Shown: positions 1 to 8,915, counted from the first letter of the stretch. The stretch is DNA of 64,000 bases from Aeromicrobium stalagmiti (GCF_013283745.1 NZ_JABSTZ010000003.1:124001-188000); one strand, 5' to 3'. Notes: a model not told the origin generated them from the letters alone. Program-made: numbers and translations.

Positions 1-2
1 GG

Positions 3-326
3 TGGACGATCCCGGTCCTCATCCTCGCCGCGCTGCAGAACGCGATCCTCGAGGAGGTCGTCGTCATCGGCTACCTGATGACGCGCCTCAAGCAGATCGG
101 CTGGACCACGACGTCGACGATCGTCGCCGCGGCAGCGTTGCGCGGCAGCTATCACCTCTATCAGGGCGTCGGCCCCGGCATCGGCAACTTCGTGATGGGC
201 CTGGTGTTCGGCTACTGGTTCCACCGGACGAAGCGCGTCATGCCCCTCGTCATCGCCCACACCTTGCTCGACGTCGTAGCCTTTGTCGGCTACCTCCTGT
301 TCGCCGATGCACTGGGCCTGAAGTGA
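3..326 (+). CDS. CPBP family intramembrane metalloprotease-like protein (C-terminal part)
   Basis: The reading frame enters from the left edge and stops at the TGA at 324-326, so only about the last 107 residues are visible. They include the Glu-Glu pair of the CPBP (CAAX protease and bacteriocin-processing) family near residue 17 of the fragment (EEVVVIGYL), then two hydrophobic segments and two His-containing positions (SYHLYQG and IAHTLLD) at the spacing expected for the other metal-ligand motifs. The Arg of the usual EExxxR motif is Ile here. Known members are polytopic membrane proteins; the substrate cannot be inferred. The stop overlaps the start of the helicase gene (GTGA), so the two are probably co-transcribed. 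Confidence 0.8.
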   Translation, partial: WTIPVLILAALQNAILEEVVVIGYLMTRLKQIGWTTTSTIVAAAALRGSYHLYQGVGPGIGNFVMGLVFGYWFHRTKRVMPLVIAHTLLDVVAFVGYLLFADALGLK

Positions 327-3300
327 AGATCTCGTACGACCCCGCGCTGCCGATCACCGATCGGCACGACGACATCGCTGCTGCCATCCGCGACCACCAG
401 GTGGTCGTCGTGGCCGGCGAGACCGGCTCCGGCAAGACCACACAGCTGCCCAAGATCGCGTACGAGCTCGGTCGCCGGACCATCGCGCACACCCAGCCCC
501 GTCGCATCGCGGCCCGGTCGGTCGCCAAGCGCATCGCCGACGAGTGCGAGGTCGAGCTGGGGGCCGAGGTCGGCTATGCCGTGCGGTTCGACGACCAGTC
601 GGGCGCCGACACCGCGATCAAGCTCGTCACCGACGGCCTGCTGCTCGCCGAGCTGCAGCGCGACCGACGGCTGTCGCGCTACGACACGATCATCATCGAC
701 GAGGCGCACGAGCGATCGTTGTCGATCGACTTCCTGCTCGGCTACCTCAAGCAGCTGCTCCCCCGACGACCTGACCTCAAGGTCGTCATCACGTCGGCGA
801 CGATCGACGTCGAACGCTTCGCGGAGATGTTCGATGCCCCGATCATCGAGGTCAGCGGACGGACGTTCCCCGTCGAGGTGCGCTACAGGCCCGCCGCCGA
901 GACCGGCGCCGACGACGAGCTCGACGCGATCGCCCAGGCCGTCTCCGAGCTGCCGTCCGAGGGCGACATCCTCGTCTTCATGTCGGGCGAGCGCGAGATC
1001 CGCGACGCGACGGACTACCTCAACGGCAAGAAGTATCCGCGCACCGAGATCCTCCCGCTCTACGGCCGGCTTGCCGCGGCCGACCAGCAGAAGATCTTCA
1101 GCAGTCACCCGGGCCGCCGCATCGTGCTGGCGACCAACGTCGCCGAGACGTCCCTGACCGTGCCGGGCATCCGCTACGTCATCGATCCCGGGTTCGCCCG
1201 CATCTCGCGGTTCAGCCAGCGGCTCAAGGTGCAGCGGCTGCCGATCGAGCCGATCTCGCAGGCCAGCGCCTCGCAGCGCGCCGGCCGTTGCGGCCGCGTC
1301 GCCGACGGCATCTGCATCCGGCTGTACTCCGAGGAGGACCACGACGGTCGTCCCGAGTTCACCGACCCCGAGATCCAGCGCACCAACCTGGCCTCGGTGC
1401 TGCTGCAGATGTCCTCGCTCGATCTCGGCGACATCACCGACTTTCCGTTCCTCGACCCGCCCGACTCCCGATCCGTCAGTGACGGCCTCAACCTGCTCTA
1501 CGAGCTCGGGGCCCTCGACGCCCGCAAGGCCGGCCGCGGTGGCCTCACCCAGATCGGTCGACGCATGTCGACCCTGCCGACCGACCCGCGCCTGGCCCGC
1601 ATGCTGCTGGCAGCCGACCGCCTCGGCTGCCTCGGGGACGTCCTGGTGATCGTGTCGGCGATGTCGATCCAGGATCCGCGCGAGCGTCCCCTGGAGCACC
1701 AGCAGTCCGCCGACGAGAAGCACCGCAGGTTCCGTGAGCCCGACTCGGACTTCCTGTCGTACCTGACCCTGTGGAAGTACATCCGCGAGATGCGTGACGA
1801 GCTCTCCAGCTCGGCGTTCCGCAGGCTGTGCCGCGACGAGTTCCTGCACTGGCTGCGCATCCGCGAGTGGCAAGACGTCCACTCCCAGCTGCGTCGCACG
1901 GCCAAGGAGCTCGGGCTCAAGCCGGGCGCCGTGGGCGCAGACCCCGACCGCATCCACCAGGCGCTGCTCGCCGGCCTGCTCTCGCACGTCGGCCTGCGCG
2001 ACACCGACGGTCGGGAGTTCCTCGGCGCCCGCGGCGCCAAGTTCATGGTCTTCCCCGGGTCGGGGCTCGCCAAGAAGCCCCCGCGCATGGTCATGGTCGG
2101 CGAGCTTGTCGAGACGGGCCGACTGTGGGGTCGCACCGCGGCGAAGATCCAGCCGGAGTGGGTCGAGGCGGTCGGCGAGCACCTCATCAACCGCATCTAC
2201 AGCGAGCCGCACTGGTCGCGGCGTCGTGGCGCGGTGATGGCCCGCGAGAAGCTGCTGCTCTACGGCATCCCGCTGGTGGCCGACCGGCTCGTGCAGTTCG
2301 GCCGCATCGACCCGGTCGTGTCGCGCGACCTCTTCATCCGCCACGCCCTCGTGCAGGGCGAGTGGCGCACGCAGCACGCCTTCTTCGCAGCCAACCAGCG
2401 CCTGATCGCCGGCGTCGAGGAGCTCGAGGAGCGACTGCGTCGCCGCGACCTGCGCGTCGACGACGAGACGCTCTACGCGTTCTACGACCAGCACGTGCCC
2501 GCCGACGTCGTGTCGACCCGCCACTTCGACTCGTGGTGGAAGAAGGCCAGGCACCGCGACCCCGACCTCCTGACGTTCGACCCGGCGATGCTCAGCAACG
2601 GACCGGACGACGCCGACGAGGAGTTCCCGCGGGAGTGGCACTCCGACGGCGAGTCCTACCCGCTGACGTACGCCTTCGAGCCCGGCATGACCGACGACGG
2701 TGTCACGGTCGACCTGCCCGTCGAGCGGCTGCTGAGCGTCGACGACCGTGCGTTCGACTGGCACGTGCCGGGGCATCGGGTCGAGCTCGTCACCGAGCTC
2801 ATCCGATCGATGCCCAAGCGGCTGCGGCGCGAGTTCGTGCCCGCCGGCCAGTTCGCACCGCGCCTCGTCGAGGCCATGGACCCGGGCGCTTCCGACCTCA
2901 GCGAGGAGCTCGCCCGGCAGATGCGGATGCTCAACGGCACCGTGGTGTCGCCGGACGACTTCGACTTCACGGCCCTGCCGTCGCACCTGCGCGTCACGTT
3001 CCGGGTCGTCGAGGACGGTGCCGAGATCGGGCGCGGCAAGGACCTCGCGACGCTGCGGTCCGAGCTCAGCAGCCATGTGCGCAAGGACCTCACCAAGGTC
3101 GCTCGCCAGGAGGAACGCGCCGGGCTCAGGCGCTGGGAGGTCGGCACGATCGACCCGACCATCACGGCCGGACAGGTCACGGGTTATCCGGCGCTCGTCG
3201 ACGAGGGCACCTCGGTGGCGCTCCGCGTGCTCGACAGCGCGGCGGAGCAGGCGGTCGCCATGGTCAGGGGCCAGGCCCGGCTGCTCTCATACGCGCTGGC

Positions 3301-3922
3301 GACACCGGTCCCGCAGATGGGACGCTCACTCGACCTGCACGCCAAGCTCCTGCTCTCGACCGGTCCACACCAGGACGCGGCGGCGGTCATCGAGGAGTGC
3401 TGGCTCGCGGCGCTCGACTCGCTCGTCGTCAAGCACGGCGGGCCCGTGTGGGACGAGGCGACGTTCGGCCTGCTGCACGACACCGTCCGGGCCGAGGCGT
3501 ACGACGAGACCGAGCAGGCGGTGCACGCCGTCATCGGGACACTCCAGGCGCTCGGCGAGGTCACTCCCCTGCCGTCGACCGAAGCCGGCGAGGACGTCCG
3601 GGTGCAGCTGTCGTGGCTGATCTACCCGGGCTTCATCCGCGACGCGGGTCTGGCGCAGCTGCGCCGTCTGCCGCTCTACCTGCAGGCCGCCAGGCGGCGT
3701 CTGGACGCACCCCTGACCGACGACCTGCTCGCCACGCAGGGCCTCGAGGCGAGGTTCCACGAGCGGACGGCGTCACTGACGCCGTGGGCGCGACTGTCGC
3801 CCGAGGTGCAGCACGTCCGCTGGGCGCTCGAGGAGCTGCGCCTGAGCCTGCTGGCGCAGAACCTGCGGACGGCGTTCCCGGTGTCGGTCAAGCGCGTGAC
3901 GGCGCTGGTCGACGGTCTCTGA
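323..3922 (+). CDS. hrpA: ATP-dependent RNA helicase HrpA (DEAH box)
   Basis: This encodes 1199 residues, close to the family length of about 1300. The GTG start at 323 overlaps the upstream stop by four bases. DEAH-helicase motifs are clear: GETGSGKT at residues 32-39, DEAH at 126-129, SAT at 158-160 and QRAGRCGR at 318-325, followed by the helicase-associated and OB-fold region. The last 550 or so residues match the DUF3418 extension typical of bacterial HrpA. The protein is a cytoplasmic NTP-driven RNA helicase; in E. coli HrpA has been linked to mRNA processing and rescue of collided ribosomes. The physiological target here is unknown. It ends before a long palindrome shared with the convergent FKBP gene. 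Confidence 0.95.
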   Translation: MKISYDPALPITDRHDDIAAAIRDHQVVVVAGETGSGKTTQLPKIAYELGRRTIAHTQPRRIAARSVAKRIADECEVELGAEVGYAVRFDDQSGADTAIKLVTDGLLLAELQRDRRLSRYDTIIIDEAHERSLSIDFLLGYLKQLLPRRPDLKVVITSATIDVERFAEMFDAPIIEVSGRTFPVEVRYRPAAETGADDELDAIAQAVSELPSEGDILVFMSGEREIRDATDYLNGKKYPRTEILPLYGRLAAADQQKIFSSHPGRRIVLATNVAETSLTVPGIRYVIDPGFARISRFSQRLKVQRLPIEPISQASASQRAGRCGRVADGICIRLYSEEDHDGRPEFTDPEIQRTNLASVLLQMSSLDLGDITDFPFLDPPDSRSVSDGLNLLYELGALDARKAGRGGLTQIGRRMSTLPTDPRLARMLLAADRLGCLGDVLVIVSAMSIQDPRERPLEHQQSADEKHRRFREPDSDFLSYLTLWKYIREMRDELSSSAFRRLCRDEFLHWLRIREWQDVHSQLRRTAKELGLKPGAVGADPDRIHQALLAGLLSHVGLRDTDGREFLGARGAKFMVFPGSGLAKKPPRMVMVGELVETGRLWGRTAAKIQPEWVEAVGEHLINRIYSEPHWSRRRGAVMAREKLLLYGIPLVADRLVQFGRIDPVVSRDLFIRHALVQGEWRTQHAFFAANQRLIAGVEELEERLRRRDLRVDDETLYAFYDQHVPADVVSTRHFDSWWKKARHRDPDLLTFDPAMLSNGPDDADEEFPREWHSDGESYPLTYAFEPGMTDDGVTVDLPVERLLSVDDRAFDWHVPGHRVELVTELIRSMPKRLRREFVPAGQFAPRLVEAMDPGASDLSEELARQMRMLNGTVVSPDDFDFTALPSHLRVTFRVVEDGAEIGRGKDLATLRSELSSHVRKDLTKVARQEERAGLRRWEVGTIDPTITAGQVTGYPALVDEGTSVALRVLDSAAEQAVAMVRGQARLLSYALATPVPQMGRSLDLHAKLLLSTGPHQDAAAVIEECWLAALDSLVVKHGGPVWDEATFGLLHDTVRAEAYDETEQAVHAVIGTLQALGEVTPLPSTEAGEDVRVQLSWLIYPGFIRDAGLAQLRRLPLYLQAARRRLDAPLTDDLLATQGLEARFHERTASLTPWARLSPEVQHVRWALEELRLSLLAQNLRTAFPVSVKRVTALVDGL

Positions 3923-3926
3923 CGCC

Positions 3927-4005
3927 GAGCGGCGCAGACCGGTCCGCGAGTGGCGCAGAAGTGGACGACACGCCGTCCATTTCTGCTGGTTCTGCGCCAC
4001 TCGCG
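3927..4005. repeat. nested palindrome between convergent hrpA and FKBP genes
   Basis: Perfect 16-base arms (3945-3960 and 3990-4005, CGCGAGTGGCGCAGAA and its complement) enclose a second 6-bp hairpin (3962-3967 with 3974-3979). A further direct copy of the core GAGYGGCGCAGA lies at 3927-3938. It fills the gap between two converging genes and could act as a bidirectional terminator; it has no U tract. Confidence 0.8.
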
Positions 4006-4014
4006 GGTTCGGGG

Positions 4015-4374
4015 TCAGACTCCGAGGAGGTCGATCACGAAGACGAGCGTCTTGCCCGAGAGGCGGTGTCCACCGCCGGCGGGGCCGTAGGCGAGCTCCG
4101 GCGGGCAGATGAGCTGGCGACGTCCGCCGACCTTCATGCCCGGGATGCCCTCCTGCCAGGCCTTGATCAGCTGCGGCAGCGGGAACTTCGCGGACTGGCC
4201 ACGGTCCCAGGAGGCGTCGAACTGCTCGCCGGTGTCGAACTCGACGCCGACGTAGTGGACGTCCACGAGTCCGCCGGGAACGGCCTCGGGGCCGTCGCCG
4301 ACGATCAGGTCGGTGATGGTGAGCTCGGTGGGCGCGGGGCCCTCGATGAAGTCGATTTCAGGCTTGTCAGTCAT
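4015..4374 (-). CDS. FKBP-type peptidyl-prolyl cis-trans isomerase
   Basis: This is a 119-residue single-domain FKBP that would catalyse cis-trans isomerisation of X-Pro bonds in the cytoplasm; no signal peptide is visible. Hallmarks of the FK506-binding fold are present: VHYVG at 39-43, FDAS at 52-55, the pocket Trp at 73, the IPGMKVGGRRQL stretch at 77-88 and ELAYGPAG at 93-100. The ATG at 4374 was chosen over upstream in-frame codons because a GGAAGG ribosome site lies about 9 bases before it and the protein then starts like typical actinobacterial FKBPs. It converges on hrpA. Confidence 0.93.
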   Translation of the reverse strand: MTDKPEIDFIEGPAPTELTITDLIVGDGPEAVPGGLVDVHYVGVEFDTGEQFDASWDRGQSAKFPLPQLIKAWQEGIPGMKVGGRRQLICPPELAYGPAGGGHRLSGKTLVFVIDLLGV

Positions 4375-4415
4375 GGCTCGATCCTTCCACATGGCGCCAC
4401 TGCAACAATGGGCCC

Positions 4416-5462
4416 ATGCGTGCCACCGTCCTCCATGCCCCCCGTGACATCCGCCTCGACGACGTCGCCGATCCCGAGCTGCACGTCGACACCGACGCCA
4501 TCGTGCGCGTCGTCGCGGCATGCGTGTGCGGGTCCGACCTGTGGCCCTACCGGGGCATCAACGACGTCAAGGAGCCCCTGCACATCGGCCACGAGTTCGT
4601 CGGCGTCGTCGAGCAGGTCGGCAGCGCAGTCTCGACGGTGCAGCCGGGTGACTTCGTCATCTCGCCGTTCACCTACTCCGACAACACGTGCGCCCTTTGC
4701 GAGCGCGGCGTCCACACGTCGTGCCGCAACGGGGGGTTCTGGGGCGCCCCCGACCGCGCCGGGCACCGCGTCGACGGCGGCCAGGGCGAGCTCGTCCGCG
4801 TGCCCCTCGCCGACGGCACGCTCGTCGCCACCCCGGGCGAGCCCGACGCCGCCCTCGTCCCCCACCTGCTGACCCTGTCCGACGTCTTCCCCACCGGCCA
4901 CCACGCCGCGGTCCTCGCCGGTGTCACGGCGGGCAGCACCGTCGCGGTCGTCGGCGACGGGGCCGTTGGCCTGAGCGCAGTGTTGGCCGCCAAGCGGATC
5001 GGCGCCGGGCGGATCGTCGCCATGTCACGCCACGAGGACCGCCAGCGCGTCGCCACGAGCTTCGGTGCCGACGAGATCGTCTCGACCCGCGGCAAGGAGG
5101 GCGCCAAGGAGGTCCGCGAGATGCTCGACGGGATCGGCGCCGACTTCGTCCTCGAGTGCGTCGGCACCAACGACAGCTTCGCCCAGGCCATGCAGTGCGC
5201 GCGGCCGGGCGGTCGCGTCGGCTTCGTCGGCGTGCCGCACGGCGTCGAGGTCGACGTGCCGGGCATGTTCTACCGCAACATCGGCATCGCCGGTGGGGTG
5301 GCGCCCGTGCGGGCCTATCTCGAGGAGCTGCTGCCCGACGTGTGGTCCGGCGCGCTGACCCCCGGCGACGTGTTCGACCTCAGCCTGCCGCTCGACCAGG
5401 TCGCCGAGGGCTACCGCGCGATGGACGAGCGCCGCGCGATCAAGACGCTGCTCACGCTCTGA
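4416..5462 (+). CDS. zinc-dependent alcohol dehydrogenase family oxidoreductase
   Basis: This 348-residue medium-chain dehydrogenase/reductase has the catalytic-zinc Cys38 (CGSD), His59-Glu60 (GHEF) and a Rossmann dinucleotide site (VVGDGAVGLSAV, about residues 178-189). The structural-zinc loop has Cys92, Cys95 and Cys103, but the first of the usual four cysteines is Asp89. That variant occurs in some family members, so the structural site may be altered rather than lost. The substrate is unknown. A possible -10 (AACAAT, 4404-4409) sits six bases before the ATG, so the mRNA may be leaderless. Its end overlaps the convergent DUF952 gene by 11 bases. Confidence 0.88.
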   Translation: MRATVLHAPRDIRLDDVADPELHVDTDAIVRVVAACVCGSDLWPYRGINDVKEPLHIGHEFVGVVEQVGSAVSTVQPGDFVISPFTYSDNTCALCERGVHTSCRNGGFWGAPDRAGHRVDGGQGELVRVPLADGTLVATPGEPDAALVPHLLTLSDVFPTGHHAAVLAGVTAGSTVAVVGDGAVGLSAVLAAKRIGAGRIVAMSRHEDRQRVATSFGADEIVSTRGKEGAKEVREMLDGIGADFVLECVGTNDSFAQAMQCARPGGRVGFVGVPHGVEVDVPGMFYRNIGIAGGVAPVRAYLEELLPDVWSGALTPGDVFDLSLPLDQVAEGYRAMDERRAIKTLLTL

Positions 5463-5769
5463 ACGGCTCCGCGGCGACGACGGCATCGGTGTTGAGCGGT
5501 CCGTAGACGTGCGGGAAGGGCATCGCCTGCCCGGGGACGTCGTCGAGCTGCCACGGGGACGTCAGCAGGTCGGTGTCGATCGTCAGCAGGACGACGGGCT
5601 CGGTGACCTCGCCGTAGAACCGGTCGAACACGCCGTCGACCTGCTCGGCCTGCGAGCAGTGGATGAAGCCGACCTCGTCGAGACCCAGACCCAGGGTCGA
5701 CACGGTGTAGGTGCCGGTGGCCTGCGCCGCGGACCAGGCGGGCTCGGTCGCCAGGTGGAAGATCCTCAC
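5452..5769 (-). CDS. DUF952 domain-containing protein
   Basis: This 105-residue protein matches the DUF952 family: an N-terminal IFHLATEPAW, the conserved GFIHCSQAEQ at about 34-43 and a C-terminal FPHVYGPLN. The family has no established function. Structures of relatives resemble glutathione S-transferase-like or ADP-ribosyl-type folds, but I would not assign an activity. The GTG start at 5769 lies 10 bases after the marR stop, so it is probably the second gene of a marR operon. The 3' end overlaps the alcohol dehydrogenase gene by 11 bases on the opposite strand. Confidence 0.85.
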   Translation of the reverse strand: MRIFHLATEPAWSAAQATGTYTVSTLGLGLDEVGFIHCSQAEQVDGVFDRFYGEVTEPVVLLTIDTDLLTSPWQLDDVPGQAMPFPHVYGPLNTDAVVAAEPFRA

Positions 5770-5779
5770 GCTGCGTCGC

Positions 5780-6229
5780 TCAGAAGTCGCGCTCGGCGCG
5801 GTCGTTGAGGCGCGTCAGGCTGCGGGCGAACACCTCGACCTCCTCGGGCGTCCAGTCGTCGATCAGCGTCACGAGCCGCTCGTGGCTCTTGCGGCGGTAC
5901 TCGGCGACCTTCGCCTGCGTCTCGGGCAGCGCGAGCAGCAGCTGGGCCCGCCCGTCGTCGGGGTCGGGCACACGTGTGATGAGGCCGATCCGCTCCATCG
6001 AGGCGATGGCCCGGCTCGCGGTCGACTTGTGCACGCCGAGCTCCTCGGCGAGCTCGGACCCACGGATGCCCTCGGGCGAGTCGCAGATCGACAGCAGGAA
6101 GGTGAACATCCCGTAGTCGAGCTTGGGGTGGATCTCCCCCAGGGTGCGCAGGCTGCGGGCGCGGACCCGGCGGATGAATCGGGTCAGCTCGAAGTCGACG
6201 TCGAGGCCGGCTGGGAGTTCACTCGTCAT
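5780..6229 (-). CDS. MarR family transcriptional regulator
   Basis: This 149-residue winged-helix protein shows the MarR layout: an N-terminal dimerisation helix, a recognition helix in GVHKSTASRAIASMERIGL (about 86-104) and a wing (RVPDPDDGRAQLLLAL). Regulators of this family usually repress a neighbouring gene and release DNA on binding a small phenolic or lipid ligand. The target is unknown, but it is transcribed with DUF952 and faces away from the acyl-CoA dehydrogenases. A -10 element TAGGGT six bases upstream of the ATG predicts a leaderless mRNA. Confidence 0.9.
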   Translation of the reverse strand: MTSELPAGLDVDFELTRFIRRVRARSLRTLGEIHPKLDYGMFTFLLSICDSPEGIRGSELAEELGVHKSTASRAIASMERIGLITRVPDPDDGRAQLLLALPETQAKVAEYRRKSHERLVTLIDDWTPEEVEVFARSLTRLNDRAERDF

Positions 6230-6235
6230 GCATGA

Positions 6236-6241
6236 ACCCTA
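6236..6241 (-). promoter_or_regulatory. -10 element of marR, leaderless type
   Basis: TAGGGT on the minus strand lies six bases before the ATG at 6229. Confidence 0.6.
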
Positions 6242-6251
6242 TAGAACGACA

Positions 6252-6282
6252 CCGCACTCCCCGTGCAGGACGGGGAGTGCGG
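6252..6282 (-). terminator. strong hairpin after the acyl-CoA dehydrogenase operon
   Basis: A perfect 12-bp stem (CCGCACTCCCCG, 6252-6263, with 6271-6282) has a 7-base loop. It lies 27 bases beyond the stop of the downstream acyl-CoA dehydrogenase gene and just upstream of the marR promoter. There is no clear U tract, as is usual for actinobacterial terminators. Confidence 0.7.
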
Positions 6283-6308
6283 CGGCGGACAGGGTGCGGG
6301 AGGGACGC

Positions 6309-7532
6309 TCAGCGCAGCTGTGCCGAGCTGAGGTTGAGCAGACGACGCGCCACGATCAGCTGCTGGATCTGCTGCGTCCCCTCGAAGATGTCGAGGATCT
6401 TGGAGTCGCGCGACCACTTCTCCACCAGCTCATTCTCGCTGTAGCCCAGCGTGCCGGCCAGCTCGACGCACCGCAGGGTGATGTCGTTGCCGACGCGGCC
6501 GGCCTTGGCCTTGGCCATCGACGCCTCCATCGAGTTGGGCTTGCGGTTGTCCGCGAGCCACGCGGCCTCGAGGGTCAGCAGCAGCGCTGCCTCCCAGTCG
6601 GCCTCCATCGCGATGAACGTCGCGGCCGCGTAGGACTGCGTCTGCGCGGGACGGTCGTAGTCGATGACGACTCCGGCCTTCGCGAGCATCTCGCGGGTGT
6701 CCTCGAGGGCCGCCCGCGCGCAGCCGACGGCCATGCCGGCGACCAACGGACGCGTGTTGTCGAACGTCGCCATCGCGCCGGCGAAGCCCTGCTTGACGTC
6801 GATCTCCGGGTTGCCCAGGAGGTTCTCGGCCGGCACGCGGCAGTTCTCGAGCAGGATGACGGCCGTGTCGGACGCGCGGATGCCGAGCTTGTGCTCCAGT
6901 CGCTCGACCCGGATGCCGGGCAGGCTCTTGGGCACCAGGAACGACTTGATCGCCGCGCGGCCGAGGCTCTTGTCGAGCGTCGCCCACACCACGACGGAGT
7001 CGGCCCGCTCGCCCGACGTGACGTAGATCTTCTCGCCGTTGAGGATGTAGGCGTCGCCGTCCTTGACCGCGGTCGTGGTGATGGCGGCGGAGTCCGAGCC
7101 GGTCGAGGGCTCGGTGATCGCCATCGCGGCCCACGTGCCCTTGAAGCGCTCGAGCTGCTCGTCGTTGGCGACGGACGCGATGGCGGAGTTGCCGAGTCCC
7201 TGGCGGGGCATCGACAGCAGCAGGCCCACGTCGGCCCAGCACATCTCGATGATGGAGAGGACCGACGACATGTTGGTGCCGTTCTTGACCTTGCCCTTGC
7301 CGGCCTGGTCGTCCTTCTCGTCGCGGCTGCCGACCGCGCTGGCACCGGCGCCCTGGCCCTGGCCGGAGTCGCCCATGCCGTCGACGAGGGACGCGAGGAG
7401 GTCGAGCTCCTTGGGGTAGGAGTGCTCGGCGAGGTCGTACTTGCGGGAGTTGGCGCGGAGGAACTCCTCGGCGACCTGGTGGGCCTGCTTGATGAACGGC
7501 CGGAACTTGCGGGGTGTCTCGAGATTGATCAT
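6309..7532 (-). CDS. acyl-CoA dehydrogenase (FadE-type), second gene of pair
   Basis: This 407-residue FAD enzyme would oxidise an acyl-CoA at the alpha-beta bond. The substrate-binding motif ITEPSTGSDSAAI, the flavin-site region and the catalytic-base segment ILDIFEGTQQIQ near the C-terminus (Glu as base in the medium-chain type) are all present. A Gly/Gln/Lys-rich insertion of about 30 residues (GMGDSGQGQGAGASAVGSRD onwards, about 52-80) interrupts the N-terminal helical domain. The ATG at 7532 lies 14 bases past the stop of the preceding dehydrogenase and has a GAGGGC ribosome site, so the two are one transcript and may form a mixed complex, as several actinobacterial FadE pairs do. Confidence 0.88.
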   Translation of the reverse strand: MINLETPRKFRPFIKQAHQVAEEFLRANSRKYDLAEHSYPKELDLLASLVDGMGDSGQGQGAGASAVGSRDEKDDQAGKGKVKNGTNMSSVLSIIEMCWADVGLLLSMPRQGLGNSAIASVANDEQLERFKGTWAAMAITEPSTGSDSAAITTTAVKDGDAYILNGEKIYVTSGERADSVVVWATLDKSLGRAAIKSFLVPKSLPGIRVERLEHKLGIRASDTAVILLENCRVPAENLLGNPEIDVKQGFAGAMATFDNTRPLVAGMAVGCARAALEDTREMLAKAGVVIDYDRPAQTQSYAAATFIAMEADWEAALLLTLEAAWLADNRKPNSMEASMAKAKAGRVGNDITLRCVELAGTLGYSENELVEKWSRDSKILDIFEGTQQIQQLIVARRLLNLSSAQLR

Positions 7533-7546
7533 GACTGTGTCCGCCC

Positions 7547-8863
7547 TCAGACGAGGACTGCTCCTTCCATCAGGCCGACGGCCCGCAGGTCGCGGTACCA
7601 CCGCTCCACCGGGTGCTCCTTGACGAAGCCGTGTCCACCGAGCAGCTGGACGCCGTCGGTGCCGATCTTCATGCCGTATTCCGAGGTGAGACGGCGGGCC
7701 AGCGCGACCTCGCGGGCGAAGTCGAGGCCCTGCTCGGCGCGCGAGGCGGCCTTGAGGGTCACCAGGCGCATGCCCTCGAGCTCGATCGCGATGTTGGCGA
7801 CCATGAACGCGACTGCCTGCCGGTGCGCGATGGGCTCGCCGAACGCCGAGCGCGTCTTGACGTAGTCGGACACGTAGTCGAGCACGGCGCGGCCGGTGCC
7901 GAGCGCGAGACCGGCCCACGCCAGGCGCGACAGCCGGATGCACTCGCGGTAGTCGGCGGCGTCGCCGTCGCCGAGGATCGCGTCGGCCGAGACCTCGACG
8001 TCCTGCAGGATCAGGCGGCTCAGCCCGGCGGCGCGCAGACCCATGCTCGGGTCGGCCTCGATCGTCACGCCGGCGGTGCTGGACTCGACGAGCACGAGGG
8101 TCGGGCCCTGGCCCTCGACGTCGACACCGACGACGAAGAGCTCGGCCTCGCTGCCGCGGACGACGCCGGACTTGACGCCGTTGAGCACGTACCCGCTCTC
8201 GGTCTTGACCGCGGTGGTCTGCAGCTCGAACGGGTCGAACAGTGCCCGCGGCTCGGCGATCGCCAGGGCGGACGCCGGGATGTCGTCGCCGGCGAAGTCG
8301 GGCAGGTAGGTCTGCTGCTGGGCGTCGGAGCCCCACAGCGAGATCGCGGTGGCGACGGCCGCGGGTGCCAGGCAGGCGACGGCCTGGCCCATGTCGCCCT
8401 CGGCCAGTGCCTCGGCGACCAGGACGCCGGTGACGGCCGAGCGGTCCTCGGACAGCCCGCCGAGGCTCTCGGGGATGTTGAGCAGCGTCAGGCCGAACTC
8501 GCTGGTCTGCGCGAGCACCTCCTTGGAGGTGTCGTTGACGTTCTCGGCGTCGGACGCCGCGGGACGCAGCACCTCGGCCGAGAACTCCTTGATGACACCG
8601 ACGATCATCTGCTGGTCCTCGGTCGGCTCGAGGTCGAACACGCCGCTGTCGGACGTCCGCGCGAGGCGGGTCGGCTTGCCGCTGCCCTTGACGCGCTTGA
8701 AGACGCGACCGGAGGCACCGGCGACGCGGAAGCCGCTCTTGGCTCCCTCGTACACGGCCTTCTCGGTCGTCTTGCGCAGCTTGAGCTTGTCGATGGTCGG
8801 CGAGCTGGCGATGCGGTTGAGCACCGCCAGGCCGATGCCCATGGGATCTCGACGAGTGGCCAC
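7547..8863 (-). CDS. acyl-CoA dehydrogenase family protein, first gene of pair
   Basis: This 438-residue protein has acyl-CoA dehydrogenase N-terminal, middle and C-terminal domains, plus a basic N-terminal extension of about 65 residues before the helical domain starts at FDLEPTEDQQ. The usual ITEPxxGS substrate motif is degraded (IAEPRALFDPFELQ). The protein ends only five residues after the LMEG that occupies the catalytic-base position, so the final helix is missing. This suggests a structural or partner subunit for the following dehydrogenase, though activity cannot be excluded. The start at 8863 is preceded by an AGGAAC ribosome site. The promoter lies in the operator-bearing gap shared with def. 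Confidence 0.85.
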   Translation of the reverse strand: MATRRDPMGIGLAVLNRIASSPTIDKLKLRKTTEKAVYEGAKSGFRVAGASGRVFKRVKGSGKPTRLARTSDSGVFDLEPTEDQQMIVGVIKEFSAEVLRPAASDAENVNDTSKEVLAQTSEFGLTLLNIPESLGGLSEDRSAVTGVLVAEALAEGDMGQAVACLAPAAVATAISLWGSDAQQQTYLPDFAGDDIPASALAIAEPRALFDPFELQTTAVKTESGYVLNGVKSGVVRGSEAELFVVGVDVEGQGPTLVLVESSTAGVTIEADPSMGLRAAGLSRLILQDVEVSADAILGDGDAADYRECIRLSRLAWAGLALGTGRAVLDYVSDYVKTRSAFGEPIAHRQAVAFMVANIAIELEGMRLVTLKAASRAEQGLDFAREVALARRLTSEYGMKIGTDGVQLLGGHGFVKEHPVERWYRDLRAVGLMEGAVLV

Positions 8864-8915
8864 AGGAACTCCTAGGACTATGACTCGGGTTGGACTTGGT
8901 TGCCCACCACGCCCA

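Noticed and set aside
290-3076. 928-codon open frame on the minus strand opposite hrpA
   Set aside because: High G+C keeps complementary frames open; the composition is low-complexity and hrpA explains the region fully.
6123-7865. 580-codon plus-strand frame opposite the acyl-CoA dehydrogenases
   Set aside because: Antisense shadow; both dehydrogenases are complete on the other strand.
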